A stretch of 17,423 nucleotides of DNA, from positions 1-17,423 of the forward strand of contig URII01000051.1 in the NCBI GenBank assembly GCA_900547825.1. The letters are read 5' to 3'. Below the pieces are notes generated by a model. It was given only the letters and a program-made list of their open reading frames with translations, was not told where the DNA came from and searched no databases. The stretch is from an uncultured Porphyromonadaceae bacterium (GTDB taxonomy: Bacteria; Bacteroidota; Bacteroidia; Bacteroidales; Muribaculaceae). Both the position numbers and the translations under genes were made by a program. This document shows, in pieces, positions 14,834 through 17,423 of this stretch (position 1 is the first letter of the stretch; each line of letters starts with the position of its first letter).

Positions 14834-14862
14834 TTTTCTTCTTTTTAATTGATTGTTTTCAA

Positions 14863-14879
14863 CGTACAGAATCTGTACG
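14863..14879. promoter_or_regulatory. 17-base palindrome, candidate operator
   Basis: CGTACAGA A TCTGTACG is a perfect palindrome with a single central base. It could be a dimeric repressor site or a small hairpin on the leader transcript. It is 30 bases upstream of the MRMPYPM mini-ORF. Confidence 0.5.
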
Positions 14880-15315
14880 GGCACGGTTATGGCTGTCCGC
14901 TCTCTGATTTCTGGCTCATTACGGCTCATTTATGGACACACGTCATGCTGCACCGCTTGATAGTCTGTAATTCTCGGTGAGATATGGGTGTCGCAAATGT
15001 CAGCCTGTAATGGCTCTATGACAGCTCATGGCTGTGCCGGGCTTTCTTCTCTGCCGTTGTTCCACGCGCTTAATCCGTTGAGCATCGCTTCCTTAGGGCG
15101 AGTTGTTACCGGATTAAACCGTTGCGGTGCCTTCCGCATTCAACAGCAGGTTCTTCATAGTGATTCCGGATACAGTTTTCCGGTCTTTCCTGTGGTACCT
15201 CTTTTCTTTTCGTCGCGCAATATCGGCTTTTGCATCCGTCCGGGAGCATCGTTCCATTTCCGGGCTATAAAGTTGAACGTGTCGCTTTCGGTATGCGAGG
15301 CTCTCAATCGCTACA

Positions 15316-15347
15316 TAAAGATACGAAAAATTTTTGAGGATTCCAAA
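15316..15347 (-). promoter_or_regulatory. Minus-strand promoter P2
   Basis: -33 box TTTG (15347-15344), a 20-base spacer, and -7 box TATCTTTA (15323-15316), one base off TAnnTTTG. It points toward the HTH, helicase and mob genes. Confidence 0.55.
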
Positions 15348-15793
15348 TCTGCACAAATTCCCATCAGTGGAAGACCATCTTGTCAGCTATTGCGTATATG
15401 ATGTAGGTGTGTCAATAACTGCCACAAGCGTTACGCTTGAACATAGGCACCGGCATCGGTGTAAACGTCAGGTATGTACCCGCACACCGATTGTGTTCGC
15501 ATAGGACGTGTGCATCCGGCTGCGAATTTCAAGCACGCACTGTTGGGGTTGTGCGATAAGTGTTCGACCTATCGGGGTCGATTCAGCCCACTCTTGGGCT
15601 GTGGGATATGTATACGGCGGATACGGGCGCAACCGTCACGGCAGAGCAGTCTGACGCTCCGCTATGGTCGCAAAATATGCCACCGCAATTTTCTAAACTC
15701 ACAACCGGTTCAAAAAGTTCAGCGACGAATCAAATTTTTTCGATTTGTCCGGCGGTTGCTGAAATCTGTCCGGCTTCGGTCTTATTTTCGGGG

Positions 15794-15826
15794 CAAAGAT
15801 AATGCGTGTCTTTCACTCCCGCCAAA
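15794..15826 (-). promoter_or_regulatory. Minus-strand promoter P1
   Basis: -33 box TTTG (15826-15823), a 21-base spacer, and a perfect -7 box TATCTTTG (15801-15794). It would start a transcript near 15787 that runs into the non-coding region and onward to the HTH gene. Confidence 0.65.
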
Positions 15827-15906
15827 TATTTTCAGCCGGATATACCTCAAGGTTGTACAAGTATCTCAGCATATACAACTGATATAGCGATGTCCTATGA
15901 AGATAA

Positions 15907-15931
15907 AAATGCCAGACAGTGTCTGACATTT
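15907..15931. promoter_or_regulatory. 25-base near-perfect palindrome, candidate operator
   Basis: AAATG-C-CAGACA-G-TGTCTG-A-CATTT: 11 of 12 positions pair around a central G. It lies about 80 bases upstream of the P1 promoter -33 box, where a repressor or activator dimer could bind. The rest of 15840-16169 is AT-rich and holds no gene that I can support; a 6-base inverted repeat AATCCC/GGGATT lies near 16083-16110. Confidence 0.5.
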
Positions 15932-16169
15932 CCAAATATCATAAACCGAGATTCCGAATCGACTCTCAAAGATAATACCGCCGCATCGGAAACTCCAAAT
16001 TATTCCAGGCATAGTCCCCACTATTCCGTCTTGGGTTCCTTCTTTTCCCTATTCGGCATCCTTCACAAACCAAAATATGCTCATAATCCCCCATAACTAT
16101 GATTTTGGGATTTTCGGCCTACTCTTGACAGATGATATACATTTAATTTTTGAAAAACTTATCTCTTAG

Positions 16170-16739
16170 TTAGAATGTGTAAGCATCTGCTCCTGCGTAT
16201 TCTATAGGGAAAACAACTTTAAAATTATTTATGCCAATTATAGATCTGTCACGTATGCAAATTTGAACAGGCGGTTTCAAATCAAGATACGCTTTACCGG
16301 CGAGATACGGGTATATTCGATCCTGATATTCCTTGTAACTAAAACAGTCTTTAAACTCTGCTTTAATCGCAGAATATGGGAAATTGCCACCCATTAATTT
16401 TTCTGCATGTGTTATAACTTTTTCTACTGTGACTTTAGAACCGGGGAAAGTTTTCGCATAGGAGTCTCTCCAATTGGCAAACATCATAAGGTGCTCTGGC
16501 TCTAATAAATTGAGCAGCATATTCTTTGGTATGTCAACCTCAGATTTCGCAATTATATAATCTTTACCCTTGACCTTATAAGAGACGAATCCCCAATAAT
16601 GAGCAGCGTCAATAAATGTGTCCCAAAAGTAATAGCCTTTTCCCAACCAACGATCTCTAACGTTGCCAAGAAAAGGTCCATTCGCTTCAACGTAATCTAC
16701 GTTATCGCGATCTTCCAATGTTTGATAAAGAACGCTCAA
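16170..16739 (-). CDS. Possible ADP-ribosyltransferase-like toxin or effector
   Basis: A protein of about 189 residues. The N-terminal segment LYQTLEDRDNVDYVEANGPF and WLGKGYYFWDTFIDAAHYWG (residues 31-50) follow the pattern hydrophobic-Tyr ... W-L-G-x-G-x-Y-F-W ... A-x-x-W-G seen in PARP/ART-like families of bacterial toxins and DUF3990-type proteins. The rest has no motif that I recognise. The only start in reach is TTG at 16739, six bases after the TAG that ends the SecB-like gene in the same frame; the next ATG is codon 74. It therefore probably depends on translation coupling or readthrough. The toxin assignment is inference; it could also be an unrelated hypothetical protein. Confidence 0.6.
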   Translation of the reverse strand: MSVLYQTLEDRDNVDYVEANGPFLGNVRDRWLGKGYYFWDTFIDAAHYWGFVSYKVKGKDYIIAKSEVDIPKNMLLNLLEPEHLMMFANWRDSYAKTFPGSKVTVEKVITHAEKLMGGNFPYSAIKAEFKDCFSYKEYQDRIYPYLAGKAYLDLKPPVQICIRDRSIIGINNFKVVFPIEYAGADAYTF

Positions 16740-16745
16740 AATTCT

Positions 16746-17162
16746 CTAACGTAATGTGGTATTAGCCTTGAGTGTTGACTGAAGTCCCGTCAGATTTAGC
16801 GTTGGAATCAATATGGGTGTAACCATATTTGCCTGCAAGGTGACAGAACTAACAAATGCTCTTACATAAGGGAAAACTATAGCAAGACTGTTGGGGTAAA
16901 AATATTCTGGTATAGCTTCCAAATCCAAAGTCTCCTTGAACTCAAAGGTAGCTGTACAACCAATCCGAACTATTGTTTTATTATCTTCGCCTTGTGTTGC
17001 AGTGAATACAAAGCGAAGAATAAACGTCTTATTGTTCTTATCATAAACACCTGAAGGCGAAAATGACAAGTCGATGGGAGATGCGTCTGAAAAATCTCCC
17101 ATATTTATCTCTACATTAGTGAATGTATACGATCTAAACGCAAATGCAGCAGATGTTGACAT
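16746..17162 (-). CDS. SecB-like chaperone
   Basis: A 138-residue protein that matches the SecB fold in order: SAAFAFRSYTFTNVEINMG at the N-terminus (SecB strand 1 has a similar F-x-N-x-x-I-N pattern), a central beta-rich part, and the C-terminal signature FPYVRAFVSSVTLQ (97-110) followed by PILIPTLNLTGLQ (117-129), the SecB F-P-Y-x-R and P-x-x-L-x-x-L/I-N-x-x-x-L blocks. SecB holds secretory proteins unfolded. SecB-like copies outside the usual locus serve as chaperones of toxin-antitoxin-chaperone systems (for example Rv1957). The start at 17162 is required to include strand 1 and overlaps the upstream gene by 29 bases. Confidence 0.8.
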   Translation of the reverse strand: MSTSAAFAFRSYTFTNVEINMGDFSDASPIDLSFSPSGVYDKNNKTFILRFVFTATQGEDNKTIVRIGCTATFEFKETLDLEAIPEYFYPNSLAIVFPYVRAFVSSVTLQANMVTPILIPTLNLTGLQSTLKANTTLR

Positions 17163-17423
17163 GAGACTTCTTGGATAAAGAAAAATCCAGATCGTAATCT
17201 GGATTCATCTGGTAGTTTATTAATTCTTGATGGTTTGAGTGCCCAGAACTCTGAATTGTTATAGCATAGACATACTGATAAGCATCAACTGATGAGAGGC
17301 ACTCCTTCTCCAGTTGGCTAAGGTCTGCCGCCTTTTGGTCAGGCGTTGCAGTAATCCTGTAATGCTCTAATGCTGCAATCATTGCTTGCAATATACGATC
17401 TTCGCCTGAAACGGAAGGTATAC
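17134..17423 (-). CDS. Unrecognised protein upstream of the SecB-like gene (5' end outside window)
   Basis: About 96 codons are visible and the frame stays open to the right edge (IPSVSGEDRILQAMIAALEH begins the visible part). The sequence is helical and acidic at first, then NPDYDLDFSLSKKS, ending NICCICV. I do not recognise a family. It overlaps the SecB-like gene by 29 bases, so both are probably co-translated. By position it could be the antitoxin or SecB client of the cluster; this is inference only. Confidence 0.65.
   Translation of the reverse strand, partial: IPSVSGEDRILQAMIAALEHYRITATPDQKAADLSQLEKECLSSVDAYQYVYAITIQSSGHSNHQELINYQMNPDYDLDFSLSKKSHVNICCICV

Larger units (their letters stand above)
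14834..15793 (-). other. Long non-coding, probably transcribed region with hairpins and micro-ORFs
   Basis: No conventional gene is convincing here. On the minus strand, downstream of the promoter at 15794-15826, compact hairpins occur: CAGCCCA/TGGGCTG (15584-15601, 4-base loop), TCGACC/GGTCGA (15564-15581), CACCG/CGGTG (15448-15461) and a 15-base palindrome CAAGCGT-T-ACGCTTG (15425-15439). Micro-ORFs on the same strand are 15468-15515 (MHTSYANTIGVRVHT), 15412-15456 (MPVPMFKRNACGSY), 15114-15158 (MKNLLLNAEGTATV) and 15026-15085 (MLNGLSAWNNGREESPAQP). A short direct repeat GGCTCATT occurs at 14913 and 14923. It may be a large regulatory RNA or a series of translated leader peptides. Confidence 0.4.
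6128..17423. mobile_element. Putative integrated mobilizable element beside tRNA-Phe (right end outside window)
   Basis: From the tRNA 3' end onwards the gene content changes from housekeeping to cargo genes, a relaxase with accessory proteins, a D5-type helicase, an excisionase-like HTH protein, a long regulatory non-coding stretch and a possible toxin or defence operon. Base composition also changes along this stretch; the nucleotidyltransferase, the MATE gene and the 16170-17423 operon are visibly AT-richer than the chromosomal genes on the left. No integrase and no second copy of the tRNA 3' end are visible, so the outer boundary is inferred and the region may be a composite of several insertions. 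Confidence 0.6.

Noticed and set aside
15114..15356. 80-codon minus-strand ORF
   Set aside because: It starts upstream of the -7 box of P2, so it could not be translated from that transcript; only its last 15 codons are kept as a doubtful micro-ORF.
14988..15401. 137-codon plus-strand ORF
   Set aside because: It opposes two minus-strand promoters, has no initiation signal and no domain pattern; it looks like an accidental frame across structured non-coding sequence.
15474..15887. 137-codon plus-strand ORF (MYPHTDCV...)
   Set aside because: Rich in Cys and Arg with no family pattern, and covers the hairpins and the P1 promoter on the other strand.
15806..16096. 96-codon plus-strand ORF
   Set aside because: Low-complexity composition, overlaps the P1 -33 box and the 25-base palindrome, and has no recognisable motif.

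Overview
The window looks like a Bacteroidales chromosome (possibly Muribaculaceae or a relative; this is inference) carrying an integrated mobilizable element next to a tRNA-Phe gene. Evidence for the group: several -7 boxes of the Bacteroidetes type TAnnTTTG, some with TTTG-like -33 boxes about 20 bases upstream; a DUF4923-like secreted protein; and mobilization genes of the kind found on Bacteroides mobilizable elements.

Region 1 (1-6127) is ordinary chromosome. A small membrane protein lies on the minus strand. Then comes a tightly overlapping plus-strand operon: a SIS-domain sugar-phosphate isomerase-like protein, a TPR-like protein, PrmC, RecX and a ComF-type phosphoribosyltransferase. 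Glutamate racemase MurI is convergent to it. A DUF4923-like exported protein and tRNA-Phe(GAA) with its own promoter follow.

Region 2 (6128-9954) starts directly after the tRNA. It opens with a terminator and a set of short CACCACAAAAG / GTCACCAC repeats that look like an attachment region. Next is a long leader RNA with a three-codon upstream ORF (M-T-F), an architecture like the translational attenuator known from tetQ of CTnDOT. Behind it is a plus-strand cargo cassette: zinc-ribbon protein, Lnu/ANT-type nucleotidyltransferase, 4-oxalocrotonate tautomerase-like protein, GNAT acetyltransferase, MATE efflux pump, and the first 51 or so codons of a Vat/CatB-type acetyltransferase cut off at the junction with the next module. 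The set suggests drug resistance.

Region 3 (9937-14550) runs on the minus strand and is the mobilization and replication module. In order of transcription it has an excisionase-like HTH protein, a superfamily 3 (D5/P4-type) helicase, a DUF3408-like protein, a MobC-like relaxosome protein and a MOB relaxase. A hairpin-rich gap at 11557-11767 is the best oriT candidate. The gap at 12671-12998 holds eight copies of GATGAA/TTCATC, several spaced exactly 11 bases apart, inside a long inverted repeat. It is a good candidate origin or operator array beside the helicase gene.

Region 4 (14551-16169) has no convincing conventional gene, but on the minus strand it has two good promoters, many hairpins, two long palindromes and several micro-ORFs. 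One micro-ORF (MRMPYPM) sits just before a strongly structured 210-base segment upstream of the HTH gene. This looks like a regulatory leader or large non-coding RNA.

Region 5 (16170-17423) is a minus-strand operon that runs off the right edge: an unrecognised protein (partial), a SecB-like chaperone, and a protein with a WLGKGYYFW motif reminiscent of ADP-ribosyltransferase-like toxins. The last two are in one frame, separated by a single TAG. This may be an undescribed chaperone-linked toxin-antitoxin or defence module. No integrase is in the window; the other end of the element is probably beyond the right edge.
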